Source: Lateolabrax maculatus
Lineage: Eukaryota; Chordata; Actinopteri; Acropomatiformes; Lateolabracidae
Direction of reading: 5' to 3'
Length of the DNA stretch: 64,000 nucleotides
Assembly (NCBI GenBank): GCA_031216445.1
Contig: CM062201.1
Coordinates: 3,004,001 to 3,068,000 of the forward strand
Under the pieces are notes generated by a model. That model was not told where the DNA came from, searched no databases, and saw only the letters and a program-made list of their open reading frames with translations. Positions 35,197-46,763 of this stretch are shown piece after piece. Each line of letters opens with the position of its first letter. Position 1 is the stretch's first letter. The translations under genes and the position numbers were made by a program.

Positions 35197-36931
35197 GTAT
35201 ACTATACTACATATACCTGTAATACTGTGTTATTCAATGGGAGTGAGTGACAGAGCAGGATGAACACAGCTGCAGCTTATAAAATTACTAACAAGCAAGT
35301 TAGTTTTAGGTGTGCCAATCAGCAAGCAGCTGATTCTCATTCACTTAACCCAGATTTTAAATCAATATCAAGAACACATCCCTTTGATATCCTGTTATAA
35401 AAGTAGCATAGCTCCATTTTTTGTACGTAATGTGCGTTGTTTCCCAACTGCTAGAAAAGTGAAGGGGCTTATCACATGGTCGCGTTGAAGATGATGTCTC
35501 AGCAGTGACAGAAATAGTACCTGGTACCAAAAGCGAGCAGAGTCGAGTATGGTAGGAGAGGAAAAAAATTGCTATATTTACCTTAGGAGTTGGTAGAAAC
35601 CAGAAACAGAGCTAAAATACAGCAGATACTGGACTGACTTTCATCCAGTGAACACGAAAACGATTCTAAACGAATGCCAATGTTTCTCTGTGTCTGTATA
35701 ATACTACATGTCAGCTGCTGTGTTTTCGACTAGTTTCTTCTGCCCCCACCCCTGGGTGTGCTGATTAGTGCAGATGCTGCTCAGTCACTTCAATGCCTCA
35801 AGAAGGTTTTGTCAAAAAAAAAAAAAAATTAACTGCTTCTTCACCCACCACTGTTTCCTGTCAAAAATTCCACCCAAAAGACTTCAACTCCAATAATGAG
35901 CCAGTCTGTCTTGCTGCCGCTCATAGATCTCAGCATAAATCTGCCTTCAGAATGCCCTGCTTGAAGCACTGGAACCGCAGTTCAGCTTAGTGGCTGTCAG
36001 ATAATCACAAAAGCTAACACATTATGTTGCTTTATACAATATTATAAGTTGTTGCTTCACATCCTTGATTCAGTGGCATCAAAAATATCGCCTAAAATAT
36101 TTGCTCTGTCCATGACACTTACAGCCTACATGGTACAAATAACACTGTACAACTGGTGCAATTAATCTGTCTAGTGCTTTTTCTACTTCAAAATTGTACA
36201 AATTTACAAATGATAATTGTTGCTGGTAAAATCCCACACACGATATAATTGGTGGTCATTAATTTTAATAGTTATTAAGAATGTCAAAAAATGTTAATGC
36301 CTGAATTGAGATTAAAACCTTTAAATCTTTTGTATTTGCACAAACTCGGCCAAGAGGGAGGTCTTGAAAAACTGTTTTAATTGTGGTACTTCTGTTGTTG
36401 ATCTACAAAAGTGTTAAAAAACTGCATGTATGGAACATAATTTAGGACTTATGCAATTTCCTTCTCTAGCTTCAGAAACAAATAGTATAATGGTAATTCT
36501 GTCTACAGCCAGCTCCACTTGTTATGCCCTTTCTGGGGTTTCACTATCACTTCTTCTAAAATGTTCAGCTTTGATGAGGAGGTGAAAGCAGTTCAGAAAT
36601 CTTCTTTGAAAAGAAAAGTTTCAGAGACAACATTTTGTTAACCTCACTGGACAAGATGGGTGTGCACCAGTCAATATAATGATATGCAGTTTAGGACCAA
36701 TTAAATCTCAAGTTCATACGTAAGTCAGTGGTTCTACAAGTGGGGTGTCAGAAGAGTTTCCAGGGGGCCTACAGTCCATTGTACTCTGCCCGTCCATTGT
36801 TATTTCAACAATACTGTGTTTGTACATCTTTAGTAAAGAAATTGAAAGAAATGTCAGTCACTAATGAATGATGAATGTATTGAAATGTGAGTCATTTATT
36901 TCCCATTGAAAAAAAAAAAAAAACTTACACC
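35197..36931. other. Unassigned DNA
   Basis: No gene recognised. GTACCTGGTACCAAAAGC near 35518 and GTCAGTGGTTCTACAAGTGG near 36724 resemble ends of fish DNA transposons without detectable partners. A poly-A of about 15 lies near 35815. Confidence 0.4.
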
Positions 36932-38043
36932 GACCCTGAACTCTGTGTTAACTAAACTTGATATCGGAAACTCAGAACTTTCAGCTAGAACAGCTGAGTG
37001 AGTTAATTCAGTCAACTCTGTCTTCACTCTAAGTTAAGCAAGTGCGTGGTGAATGGGGGAAAAAAAGCCATTATAACTGGAGCTCTTATACAACAATTCA
37101 CCATGGCAATGGGTAAATAAAGCCTGTATTTTAATTTAGTGGAGCCAGAAATATTAATGTGTACCAATGTTGAAAAGCATTAAAACAGCGTACATTTCTA
37201 AATGTCTATATAACATTTTACATTGACTATATTTCAATGTGTAATATATTCAAACATAGTAACTTAAATGCTGTTAAAACATGCTAGGGTTTACAGTATG
37301 CAGCCTATATTCAAAAACTGACATTTAAACTACTTTTAGTCCAGTTTTAAAATCTTAAAGTCTTTACTGCACCACTATGATCCTCCCTCAGAAATATTCT
37401 CCAATATGATACGATAACTGTGACTGCATCAGTGCGATCACAGCATGAGGAATGATTATGCATTGATCAGTGTCTTATGTGTTTAAAGCTTCATACAGAT
37501 TTCAAAAATGTATTTAAACAGTGATTACTACAATAATGAACGGTAAACGTTTCAGTGCAGGGTAACTGATAAACAACCTGGCAGCCTCAATGTCCACAAT
37601 GTCACAGTGTTATGAAGGACGACAATGTATAGATTTAATTCTGTGTTGAGGATGAATCCACCATGACAGAGATCCCTGTCTCTGTCCTTACATTGATGAC
37701 TGACTGATTGATCATAAAAGCAGCAAAGTTACAGAGAGTCCAAGGGTAGTAAACTAATATCCAACCAGGATGCCGAAAATCAAATATATGCTTTGATATC
37801 GACTGTTTGAGTGAGGAAATGAAACTGCATGTCATCTTCAGGCTTGGCAGGAGGGGAAGAGACTCAGGATTTGTTGAAGAAAAGCTGCCAGCGGGCAGGT
37901 TTAGTTCACAGCATATGTTACCACAGTAACTAACCCACAGTTAAAGTGATCTCTGTTTTTGGAACTGAAAACCCAGAGTTTCCCTCAACTCAGGGTCAAC
38001 AACCTCAGAGTTTTCACTAAACCCGCTTTCTGGAACAGACCCC
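36932..38043. mobile_element. Non-autonomous DNA transposon, about 1.1 kb, imperfect inverted ends
   Basis: The left end (GACCCTGAACTCTG, then GGAAACTCAGAACTTTCAGC and TAGAACAGCTGAG) is an imperfect inverted copy of the right end (GAACTGAAAACCCAGAG, TTTCCCTCAACTCAGGGTC, AACCTCAGAGTTTTCAC, TTTCTGGAACAGACC at 38026-38041). Subterminal sequence on both sides matches, from memory, a known fish repeat with GAGTTTCCCTCAACTCAGGG ends. There is no transposase; the 66-codon minus frame at 37635-37835 lacks motifs. Superfamily is uncertain, and the interior could include unrelated DNA. Confidence 0.5.
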
Positions 38044-38607
38044 AAGTTGGGGTCGCATAGCAAAGCGGCACGAGAAGTCCAGCAATTTAGCAACAAACCA
38101 ATACACAATCAATATGCTAAACCAGACACTAACCCTCTCAGCAAATATCTTTCTGTATAAACCATAATCATAACCCCTACCTTCAAATGCTTCCCAGGGT
38201 ATTTTGGGCAGTAGCTGTTACTAGGTGGTCGTGATGAACTCATTGTAATAAAGTACATTTGGGAACAAAGTCTTATCTACAATCTACTACCCTGGGGTGT
38301 TTCCACTGGTTGAAGAAAAAAAAGGAGCATGTCAGTGGGTGGGATTAAGAACAGGGACATCATCTTTTTATACAGTAGCTAGCTACCTAGCCACACTTAC
38401 AAAAAGTAGCCAACAAAAAATGGCCACAGAAATCGTAACAAGAGCAAATGAGATCTGAGTAGTCTTAATTCTGCTTTTTTCTACAATCATCACGAAGAAG
38501 AGTAAGAAAAACAAAATATCCCTTTTCCAACAAGAAATCAGCTAACATTAACTCAATGTTAATGGATGAATGAATGACGATAAACAAAATGGCAACATTT
38601 CAGTCTG
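38044..38607. other. Unassigned DNA
   Basis: Nothing recognised beyond a short palindrome CCCAAGTTGGGG at 38041-38052. Confidence 0.4.
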
Positions 38608-38775
38608 GTTATTGAGATTTATTCTATTTTTTGTGGCTTTTTCGCCTTAATTGGACAGTTTGACAGTGAAGAGGCAGACAGGAAATGGGTGGAGATAGAT
38701 GGGAGCATGTTATGCAACAAAGGTCGAACCGGCCATGTTGCGCTTATGTGTTGTAAACTTTCGGCTACCAAGGTT
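38608..38775 (-). mobile_element. Decayed tRNA-derived SINE
   Basis: On the minus strand the head has TTGGTAGCCGAAAG (A-box-like, about 38770) and GGCCGGTTCGACCTTTG (38735-38720), whose GGTTCGA is a polymerase III B box. The body then reads ATCTCCACCCATTTCCTGTC, CTCTTCACTGTC and CAATTAAGGCGAAAAAGCC, a tail arrangement I recognise from an abundant fish SINE (usually AATAAAGGCAAAAA). The tRNA part is too decayed to be a working tRNA gene. Confidence 0.6.
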
Positions 38776-39767
38776 TTGTGTTCTGGTTAGTTTCTATGTT
38801 GTTCCTAAAAGTTGTTCATTGGTTACTAGGATGTTACTGTGGGGTTGCTAGGGTGTTTGGGATGGTTTTATGGTGATTCTGGGAGGTTGCACTTAACGGT
38901 TGCTAGACTGTGCTATCTATTTGAGTAGTCACAGTGGAATTATTATTTTATTTTATTTTACCGGCAGTAGTAGCAGTATCAGACACTGGGCAGTAGTGTC
39001 AGTAGTGCTAGTGCTAGTGCTAGCATTGTGGCAAGGTCATTGTAGCAGAGTGTGTATTTAGGGTCTATGAGTGGAAAGCATTTTTCTCCCCTGAGTCAAT
39101 AAAGGTCAATAAACTTTCACTTAGAGTGTTCACAGATGAAGCTTGACTCTCTGTGGTTGTGACACATTTGTCTGCTCCGTTCATGACCGGGTGTGGTCCT
39201 ATGAGCTCATGGCCTCATGGTGGAAGCCAGTTAGTTGAACCTTGGAGACATACACTGTAGGATCTGAACAGGAGGAGAATTCAACAAGAGTAACACTCTG
39301 ATTTATGATGATTAATAGCATAATGAAACAATGAAGTCAAGGAGTGTTGGTGGAGCTAGTGTAGGTCACGTCTAGAGTTGTTGTATGTGCCTCTCAAAAG
39401 CATTACTGGTTTGACTCTATAGTAACTATGAAAAATGACAAGTAAACACACAAACGTAGGTCTGTACTGTATGTACATAGGCCTTAGATAGTTTTCTCAT
39501 TTCTATTGCAACACCTTGCCCTTGAAGTGAGTAAACACCACTGAGCAGTTGTTTTACTAAGGTCAAACAAGGCTACTTCTGATAGAATGACAAAGGTTAC
39601 TGCCAAAGTATGTAATAGGGAAATGTTAGGGTGCATGTAGACCCAAAGAATCTAAGTGTTTTCTACACTTGTAGTACATGCAATTTGACAATTAATGGAG
39701 GAGCTCAAAACTTCCATGATTTGATTCATTACATGGTGTATGCAATGGTGGGTGTGATAACTCTTAC
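38776..39767. other. Unassigned DNA
   Basis: No gene recognised. Short GTGCTA triplication (AGTGCTAGTGCTAGTGCTAG at 39003) and GTTGCTAGGGTG-type phrases (38838-38915) are present. Confidence 0.4.
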
Positions 39768-39983
39768 TTCCAACCAAGAGCCCGGAGAAGCAAGCGGGGA
39801 GAGAGACAGACAAAGACCGGTAATGATCATTCCGCAGGTTCAACCTTGTTACAACTTTACTTCCTCTAGATCGTCCAGTTTGATCGTCTTCTCTGAACTC
39901 CGCCAGGTCCATGGCCAACTCAGTAGGGCAGATCCGAGGGCCTCACTAAAACATCCAATCGGTAGAAGCAAAAGGTGGTGCAG
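39768..39983 (-). pseudogene. Fragment of nuclear rDNA: 18S rRNA 3' end plus start of ITS1
   Basis: The plus strand reads TAATGATCATTCCGCAGGTT, TACTTCCTCTAGATCGTCC, GTTTGATCGTCTTCTCTG, CTCCGCCAGGTCC, GATCCGAGGGCCTCACTAAA and CATCCAATCGGTAG. This is the reverse complement of the last 150-170 bases of eukaryotic 18S rRNA, with its final base at 39821. On the minus strand the sequence continues past the mature end into ACCGG and pyrimidine-rich DNA (39820 to about 39768), which looks like the beginning of ITS1. It lacks about 10 bases of the 18S (the CTACGGAAAC part of the very conserved end) and has many substitutions. It is therefore a non-functional, old fragment. Inclusion of ITS1 points to genomic rDNA or unprocessed pre-rRNA as source. 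Confidence 0.85.
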
Positions 39984-40179
39984 TGATTTTGGTGACTCAT
40001 TGCTTTACACAGACAGCAATATTGTAGAATAACTTGTTACTTTCAAATGAAAGTAACTAGTAATATATTACATTATGAAAGTACCTTTCCCAACACTGAA
40101 AGGCAAAATTGGTCGGTTAAGTGACTCCTTTGGCCAGACTGAAGTACCTGGACTTAAGTTTTGGTATCTGTTTCTGAAA
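39984..40179. other. Unassigned DNA
   Basis: Nothing recognised; the homology to 18S fades after 39983. Confidence 0.4.
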
Positions 40180-40470
40180 TTTGTACATATATTCATGGTC
40201 CCCAGAGAATGATCCTCCAACCTTTTTATGATAAGGTGGACATTTGTGGCTTTGAGTGAAATATCTTGACACCTATTAAATCAATTGTCATAAATTTTGT
40301 ACAGATATTCAAGTTACTATTTCAGTTTGTCCAATACCTTTCTTTATGACCAAATACCTGCCAAACTAATGACATTCCCATGAGCCTTCGCTGCACTTTG
40401 TCTTTAGTGCTGATTAGCAAATATTAGCAGCCTAAAAGAGTCACTAGCATGGCTGTAGACTCTTAGGCCT
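40180..40470 (+). repeat. Dispersed repeat family C, fragment 3 (3' part)
   Basis: Contains ACATATATTCATGGTCCCC, CAGTTTGTCCAATACCTTTC, TATGACCAAATACCTGCC, ACTAATGACATTCCCATGAG, GTGCTGATTAGCAAATATTA and the terminal TAGCATGGCTGTAGACTCTT. All are in the order I know for this common fish repeat. No coding capacity. Confidence 0.7.
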
Positions 40471-42599
40471 GGTTATGCTAGTCTTTTAAATATGGGAATA
40501 ACGCACCCTTTTTGGCATTTGGCATTTTACCTTTCTCTGCTGGATGACATTCATTATGTTGCACCCAAATGTACATAAGAAAGGTGACCAAAAAAAAGAG
40601 AGAAGAATTTCTAACCCTGGCTGCTTTCTCACCTCTGCATAGCCGACCAGTTAGGCGTATAGTGGGTATGAATCTCGGATTGTTGAATTCAGAAAGTTAC
40701 AGAAATGGTCCGACACAGCTCCCCCAATTCCACCGTTGGAAAGATGTGAGAAGAGGGCGTTCTGCAGCTGTTTGACCATACAACAAGCATGTTTTATGAT
40801 GTACACTGGCACCTTTAGATTTGTTGCACTGTGTTATCACTGTTTGTCTCTCAGTAGGACAGAAGCCTTAGTTAAGCCCTACAGGAATACCATGCTTGAT
40901 TTATCTTTAACTCTGATGATATAACCCTGCTTTGGAATCCAAGTTAAGGTGTAGACATAAGTAATAAAAGGGACATCATTTTATAGACAATTCAAGAGCA
41001 TAGTGAAGTGCTCCTTGAAAGCTCCCATAACTAATCGGTAGCATCGGTTTGTAGCAAGATTGTTGTCACAATAACAGCATCCAGTTCCGCTAGCAGGACA
41101 TATGGATTTAATGGGAAGGATGTTTAACCCCTCATATGACATGAAATCTACCAGCATGCCAAAAGTGTTTCTGTTGGACTCAATTGGTGTTATGTATGTG
41201 AAAGGAGTACTATATGGTGATACATTATATCACTGGCTAGTGCAAAGCACACTCCATCAAAGCCACCACAGGTTAAAGCCTTCTCTAGCCCCATTTGTAT
41301 TTCTTAGTAGAGACACTCCCACCACCTTATCAGCATGGAAGGACATGCAATTAGACTCTAAATTGAGTCTATTGACTAAGTTCATGATCTACCAGCTTAT
41401 GAGTTTCTTGAGACCAACTGATCACTTGTACATTATTAAGTATTCCAGTAATTAGCAATACTGGGTGGAAAACTGAAATCTAGCTTGGTGCTAATTATCA
41501 GAACCAATGAAGACCAGTGTCAACAAAAAACAACAAATCAACAAACCAGCATGATGCTTTCGTTTCTCTGCATCGCACCAAGTTGTCTGATACAAGAATA
41601 GGGTCTGTCCGGCAGATGTAAAAACGATGATAAAACGTCCTGTTTTTCCTTGTTGAACAGACAACAGGCCATGTTGGGCAACACTAACCAGATACCACAA
41701 CAGTATCTGTTAGTGAGGTTAAATAGTTTTTTTTTTTTTTCAATGACAAGGTTCTGTTAGGGGAACACTTGTGTGTCAGCGCAGTACTGCCAGCCTTCAC
41801 CATCTGCTGCTTGACAAAACTACTAAATGTGACACTAACGACAACACAGAGACTGTGAGAGGGAAGAAACTGGGGTACCTCATCTAAGGAACATGAGTCC
41901 GCCTGGGTTTGTCCGAGCATCTTTCTGTCTTTCATCTTTCAATTTCTTTTCCTTTCTACCCTGAGACATTAAATCCAGTAAGTCAACTTTTGTTTGATGG
42001 ACCACAATTAGAATGGTGGTTGCAGTAATACCCGCAGGTTGCTTGTGTGAAAAAAAGCCAAACATAACTGGCTTTTATTTGGATTCTGCACGGATGCTAT
42101 ATTGTATTTCACGGTTAGCTTAATCTAAATATTTACTAAAGAAACAGTTTGTCATTTGCTTTCTTTCTGAGAGTGAGATGTAAGATCTGTATCAAGCTCA
42201 GGTATGATGTACAAACGATCCTGGATACGTCGGACCAGTGTATGCATGGTTTTTCAGAGCAATCAAAGGGTGATATGATAAGATGGAAATGGAATCTAGT
42301 AATAAAACATACTTTGTTTAGGACTTTGTTTTTTGCAGTCTACAAAGTGATGTGAAATGCCAATCAAAGGCACACTTCTAAAAATAATTTTAACATTACT
42401 ACTTCTATGTGATCCATTTTTTTCCTTATTTATTCACATTGGAGTCATTTTATTTACCTGTGATTATGTTGGATACTTGGGTACATCAGGTTGATATTTT
42501 CTAACATTCTTGGTTGGTCAGTAATGAATGTACAGTGTATTTCAATTTTCACATGCATGACAAATCTGCACAGAGAGAGACTGACACACAGAAAAATGA
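40471..42599. other. Unassigned DNA
   Basis: No gene recognised. Open frames at 40569-40775 and 41102-41455 have no family motifs. A T-run of 14 lies at 41727-41740. Confidence 0.4.
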
Positions 42600-43010
42600 T
42601 CACAGCTGACAGCTCGAGAATATCTCCCATGACACCACAGTCATCCTGTGCATATGCACACACACAAACGCACTTCATACATTATGGACACGGCCCATCC
42701 TCCTCAGCTGTTTTCCCTGAGCCAACACCAATCTAGCTGGTGCGTGACTGCAGCAGAGGGATATTGTGTTACTATGTGGGTGCTGGTGTGTGAGAATGAA
42801 TATGGGGTGGCAGGATTTAGCCCCATAAGCCTTGCAGGGTTCGGGGTATCTGGGGTATCTATGGCAAGCGGCTTCCCCGAACCTAAGCCCCTCTTCCTGG
42901 GTATACGGCTGCCACACCTGTCCCCACTGACATATGTAATATCACTTTCCCTGGCTCACATACAGACTGAGGAGAGGGCGGGATGGTGTGTGAACTGTAT
43001 GTGTGTTTAA
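42600..43010. promoter_or_regulatory. Candidate regulatory island
   Basis: Complex GC-richer block. Notable are GATTTAGCCCCATAAGCC (42813), the near-direct repeat GGGTATCTGGGGTATCT (42845-42861) and CATATGTAATATCAC (42931). Overlapping frames on both strands lack motifs. Role inferred. Confidence 0.3.
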
Positions 43011-43376
43011 GTCAGACAGTAAATGTTTGTATGTGTAACACTAGATTAATTCATGTTTTGCCATGTGGTGTGCTCACAAGCATATTGAAAGCAAATGTGT
43101 CTTGGTGTAACTTAGTGGCAGAGACGGTGTTGCATGATTTGTTTGCTTCCAGTGGGTCTGTGTGTTTAGGTGTGAAGATAATGATGCATCCACACTACAA
43201 CTTCCAAGTCATTTTTGTAAAACTAGGTTGGAGGGAACAGAAAGAACACAACTGACCCTTGAGGTCATCAGGTATTTTCCTGTCAGCACTAAAACCTGAG
43301 GCTGGAGTTCCCAGATTCACAAAAAAAAATGTCATTTTTGATTATAAAAACAATGGCTTAGTGTGAACTGAAGGAC
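43011..43376. other. Unassigned DNA
   Basis: Nothing recognised. Confidence 0.4.
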
Positions 43377-43805
43377 TAGCCTGGAAACCAGACGATCTAT
43401 GAGCTCATGTTTTATTTGCTCTGGCAGATACGTCTGGCCCCTCTCCCATTCAAACTGTTTACCTTGGTACTGGAAGTGCCATTGTGTCAGGCTAGCCAAT
43501 CACAAGCGTTTATCTAGTACGAGGTGGGTTTAATACGATGACTGACAGAGAGGAGCGCCGTTCAGGTATCTTTGTAAATATCCAAGATGGCTGCCGCATT
43601 CAACAGCCGGCCGACTACAGCGTCAGTATTAAAAAGACTACAGGGTAAATTTTCTCTGAAAGAAGAACAAACAACTGCACTTAAACTTTATTTTGATAAG
43701 AAATATGGGCTTGCCGTACTTCTGACAGGAAGTACTGTCAGACATGACTGCGTTTATTTGCTCTAATTGGTTGTCTCCGCCCGTGAACTGAGAGGTTCCA
43801 GACTA
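43377..43805 (+). repeat. Dispersed repeat family A, copy 2 (most complete)
   Basis: Starts TAGCCTGGAAACCAGACG and ends GAGGTTCCAGACTA, giving imperfect inverted ends (TAGCCTGGAA against TAGTCTGGAA read from the other side). Interior phrases shared with copies 1 and 3 include GCCCCTCTCCCATTCAAAC, CGAGGTGGGTTTAATACGAT, GACTGACAGAGAGGAGCGCC and TGTAAATATCCAAGATGG. About 430 bp, no transposase. Likely a miniature inverted-repeat element; superfamily not assigned. Confidence 0.75.
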
Positions 43806-45119
43806 ATATGCAAGGTTCTCTTCAGAGCCAACATAAAGGCCTAGGACCTGTGCTCCCTGCAGAGCAAACAGTTTTCTTTCGTTTTCATCGGGCGATGCAC
43901 ACTCCCTCTCCCTCCCTCCACTATGTGACGCATAGAAATGACAGAGACAGTACGCAGACAGCATGTTTTGCTGGGAGGAACACAGCTTGGATACAACAGA
44001 ACGATTGTGTTGGTTCAAAGAAAACTAGAAAGAAAACCACACGCTCTGGACAGTGAGCAACATTATGAAACAACAGTGGAAGAATTTCAGATGTCATCAA
44101 TATTAGAATATAACAACATACTGAGTGTTCAGTATCTCACTCCATGCATCTAACATCTACTGCTAACGACTACTGGTCAGTGGCCATCTTGGCATTGCAG
44201 GTTGACACATACCAGCAAACACCACCAACCATCATCCATGAGTGAGGTGATTTTAAAGGATATTTTTAGGTTTATTACAACTTGATGTTACTTTCATAAC
44301 CTTGGAATTCATTCCTATTAGTTATGATCAAATTGTACTCACCAAAGTGAACTGCTGAGATGTAGGAACATGGTAAAGTTAGAGATGGCAAAAAAATACC
44401 AGACGATCAGACGTAAAAGTCCTTGTAAACAGACAACAGTTAATGCAGATTATCTAAACCACTTTGTGTGTACTGTCTACATATATTTACAACTGACATT
44501 TTACTGTTTGTCTTACTTTTCTCCTCCAAGTAAGTTTGACTAACTTGGATGTTTATTTCCCCCGTCCTGTCATATCATCTGGCTGCCCGTGTTTCTTCCT
44601 GTCTGACTACTTTTTAGAGATATTCCAGCTCCAGATGTTCCCAGCTCTCAGAAATTCAGCTGGTGAGTACAATGTCATTGTTGGTTGCCAAAATTACAGA
44701 TAAGACTGAAACTATGAGAATAAGTTGTATGTACCCTTTAAACTGATTTGTGGACTACTAGTTAAACCAATCTATGACACACCCTGCAATTGTACCATGA
44801 AGTATGCTGTCATATGTTTACAGATGACTCTGAACAACAGTGTAATGCCATGGCTTTGTCCAAAGCTATTGTTATATTAATATTCCACTGAGTGTATCCA
44901 AACTAAATTCAAATCCTCCATTGTATCTATGTTTGTCTCATGCCAAAACCCACAACAAAAGGCTTCTGCAACTACATGGTGTGCCAAAGAATTAATCAAT
45001 GCCTGCATGTTTTGTGTTCAACGATGACCAGTTTGTGCTTCTTCTGCTCTTATTCAGTCAACTGTGTGTTGGTTTTCTTATGTTAAAGTAAGAAAGACTT
45101 TAACTCATCCTTAAACCCC
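43806..45119. other. Unassigned DNA
   Basis: No gene recognised. AATTCAGCTGGTGAGTAC near 44654 looks like a splice donor, but the preceding sequence has no coding motif and a related phrase near 47140-47190 suggests a repeat. Confidence 0.4.
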
Positions 45120-45480
45120 CTGGGGCAGAAGGACAAGGCAAGGTCTCTGCTGTTTGCAAAGACCCCATACAGTATTACGTACATTAATATTATCCATGGA
45201 AGAGGGTGTTCCCTGCGGTGTTGAAGTCGAAACGCACACACACAGACAAATGTAAATGCACAGCACAACACATGCACGTGTAATATGTAACACTGTGTTT
45301 GTTTCCCGCCGAGTTGGATCATGTATCATTAGGCTGGGAAAATATCTTTTCCATGGTGAAACGGAGGAAAGCAAAGCCTTCCTTCCATGCTTTGTCTCTG
45401 TTTCCAAAAGCAGGGCTGTTAAATTATAGAGTTCACTACCCACCAACCACTTTGTGGCCCAGTGCATTGTGGGAAGAAAA
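45120..45480. promoter_or_regulatory. Candidate conserved non-coding element
   Basis: Complex stretch with GTACATTAATATTATCCATGG (in part, about 45179) and ATGTATCATTAGGCTGGG, AAAATATCTTTTCCATGG at 45320-45356. Unique-looking, AT-core-rich sequence with no coding motif in either strand's frames. Role inferred. Confidence 0.3.
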
Positions 45481-45599
45481 AACATTATGAGAGAAAGCTC
45501 CAGACAAAACATTCGGCAGAAGGATTAACTAATCAAGATACAATATGCAGTATGCCTACTTCAGAGCAGTCATTACCAAATAAGGGTACTTGTACCCCA

Positions 45600-45765
45600 G
45601 AGTGTACTTCTGCAGTTGCCAGTTGTAGTTGCTCCCGATGGTCAGGTCAGCGCCCTGCATAGTATCCCGCTGCCATCAGTGTGCGAGTGTATGTGTGAAT
45701 GGGTGAATGAGAGGCAAATTGTAAAGTGCTTTTGATAAAAGCGCTCTCAAGCAACTCCCACAGCT
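45600..45765 (+). repeat. Common fish retroposon-like repeat
   Basis: GCTCCCGATGGTCAGGTCAG, CGCCCTGCATAGT, GCTGCCATCAGTGTGCGAGT, GTGTGAATGGGTGAATGAGA and GTAAAGTGCTTTTGATAAAA with AGCGCTCTC are a sequence order I recognise from many fish genomes. Probably a SINE or other short element; class not certain. No coding capacity. Confidence 0.55.
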
Positions 45766-46460
45766 ACTGTGCAGGTTAATACGCAAGTCACACATCAACA
45801 GGTGTCTGAACAAGCAATAACTAAAAAAGTGGATCATTTTCAAACTAACCTGACCACATCCCTGCTGGCTGAGTCCATTTAATCAGCCACTATAACACAA
45901 TAGCTTCAGGGCCCAAGCAAAGAACTTACAGTTCATTATATGATTTCTATGCTGCTTTCTTGTTAAGGAGATAAGAGACACAGACCAGGAAAGGAACTGG
46001 CAATCAAAGAGACACAGAGACACAGAGAAATATTTGACCCACATTATTTCACGTAATTTCAAGTCCATTCTCATTTCTTTCATGAAGATGAAGTATTCAT
46101 GTCATATTAAATGCCCCACATGCTCTTGTCACTGTGACGGTCATTTTGTTCATCTGTTGTTGACTTAACTCTGCTGGTTGTTTCATTTCAACAATGTTTT
46201 TAATTTTTTACTGTTGTGAGACCAGTGTTTGACTGGCTTCACGTTATACACTGTCTTTTTTTCCAGCAATTCGTTCATTCACAGATATGCTGGTATATGA
46301 CAGTGACCTCTGATTGTTTGATGCCAACTTCACCTTTTTCCTTTCAGCAGGTGTGGGTTAGGGTACAATATTGTGTTTGACCACACACACTGGCTGACAT
46401 TAAGCAGTGGTTACGATCCAGAGGGGCACTGTTTCACACGTGAGGATAAATTCTGGATGG
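45766..46460. other. Unassigned DNA
   Basis: Nothing recognised. Confidence 0.4.
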
Positions 46461-46763
46461 AGGCCTGGACTGGCCACAGGGAGCAGTGGGTGAAATCCAA
46501 GCCCAGCCAGATAATTTGCCCGGACTGACAGGCCAGTGTTAAAAATGTAAAATTAAGTGGTTAAATCAAGCAGAGTGGAGACAAAATGGACATCGCAATC
46601 CCGATTCTATGATTTAAAAAATTAAATGGCATCAGCACTTCATCATGCTACGTAGGAAAGAAGGAGATGCATGTTCATGGGAATAATATTGGAAGTAAAG
46701 AGCTCTATACTCTTTTCTGTCAGGATTGGCCTGGGTGGGTTTAGAATCCCAATCCGTCCCTGG
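46461..46763. mobile_element. Miniature hAT-like element
   Basis: Left end AGGCCTGGACTGGCCACAGG and right end AATCCCAATCCGTCCCTGG form imperfect terminal inverted repeats (right end read inverted: CCAGGGACGGATTGGGATT). This resembles the CAGGGGCGGACTGGCCA ends of fish hAT elements. About 300 bp with no transposase. No clear 8-bp target duplication is left (GGATGG outside left against AAGATGG outside right is only partial). Confidence 0.5.

Noticed and set aside
38608..38775. Functional tRNA gene
   Set aside because: Only an A-box-like and a B-box-like piece remain; no acceptor stem or anticodon arm can be folded, and the tail is that of a SINE.
39631..40032. 133-codon plus-strand open frame
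   Set aside because: Most of it is the antisense of the 18S/ITS1 fragment, so the frame is accidental.
44640..44675. Splice-donor-like AATTCAGCTGGTGAGTAC
   Set aside because: No coding motif upstream, and a similar phrase near 47140-47190 suggests a dispersed repeat.
45111..45512. 133-codon minus-strand open frame
   Set aside because: No motifs; composition changes along the frame and no splice context; region listed as candidate non-coding element.
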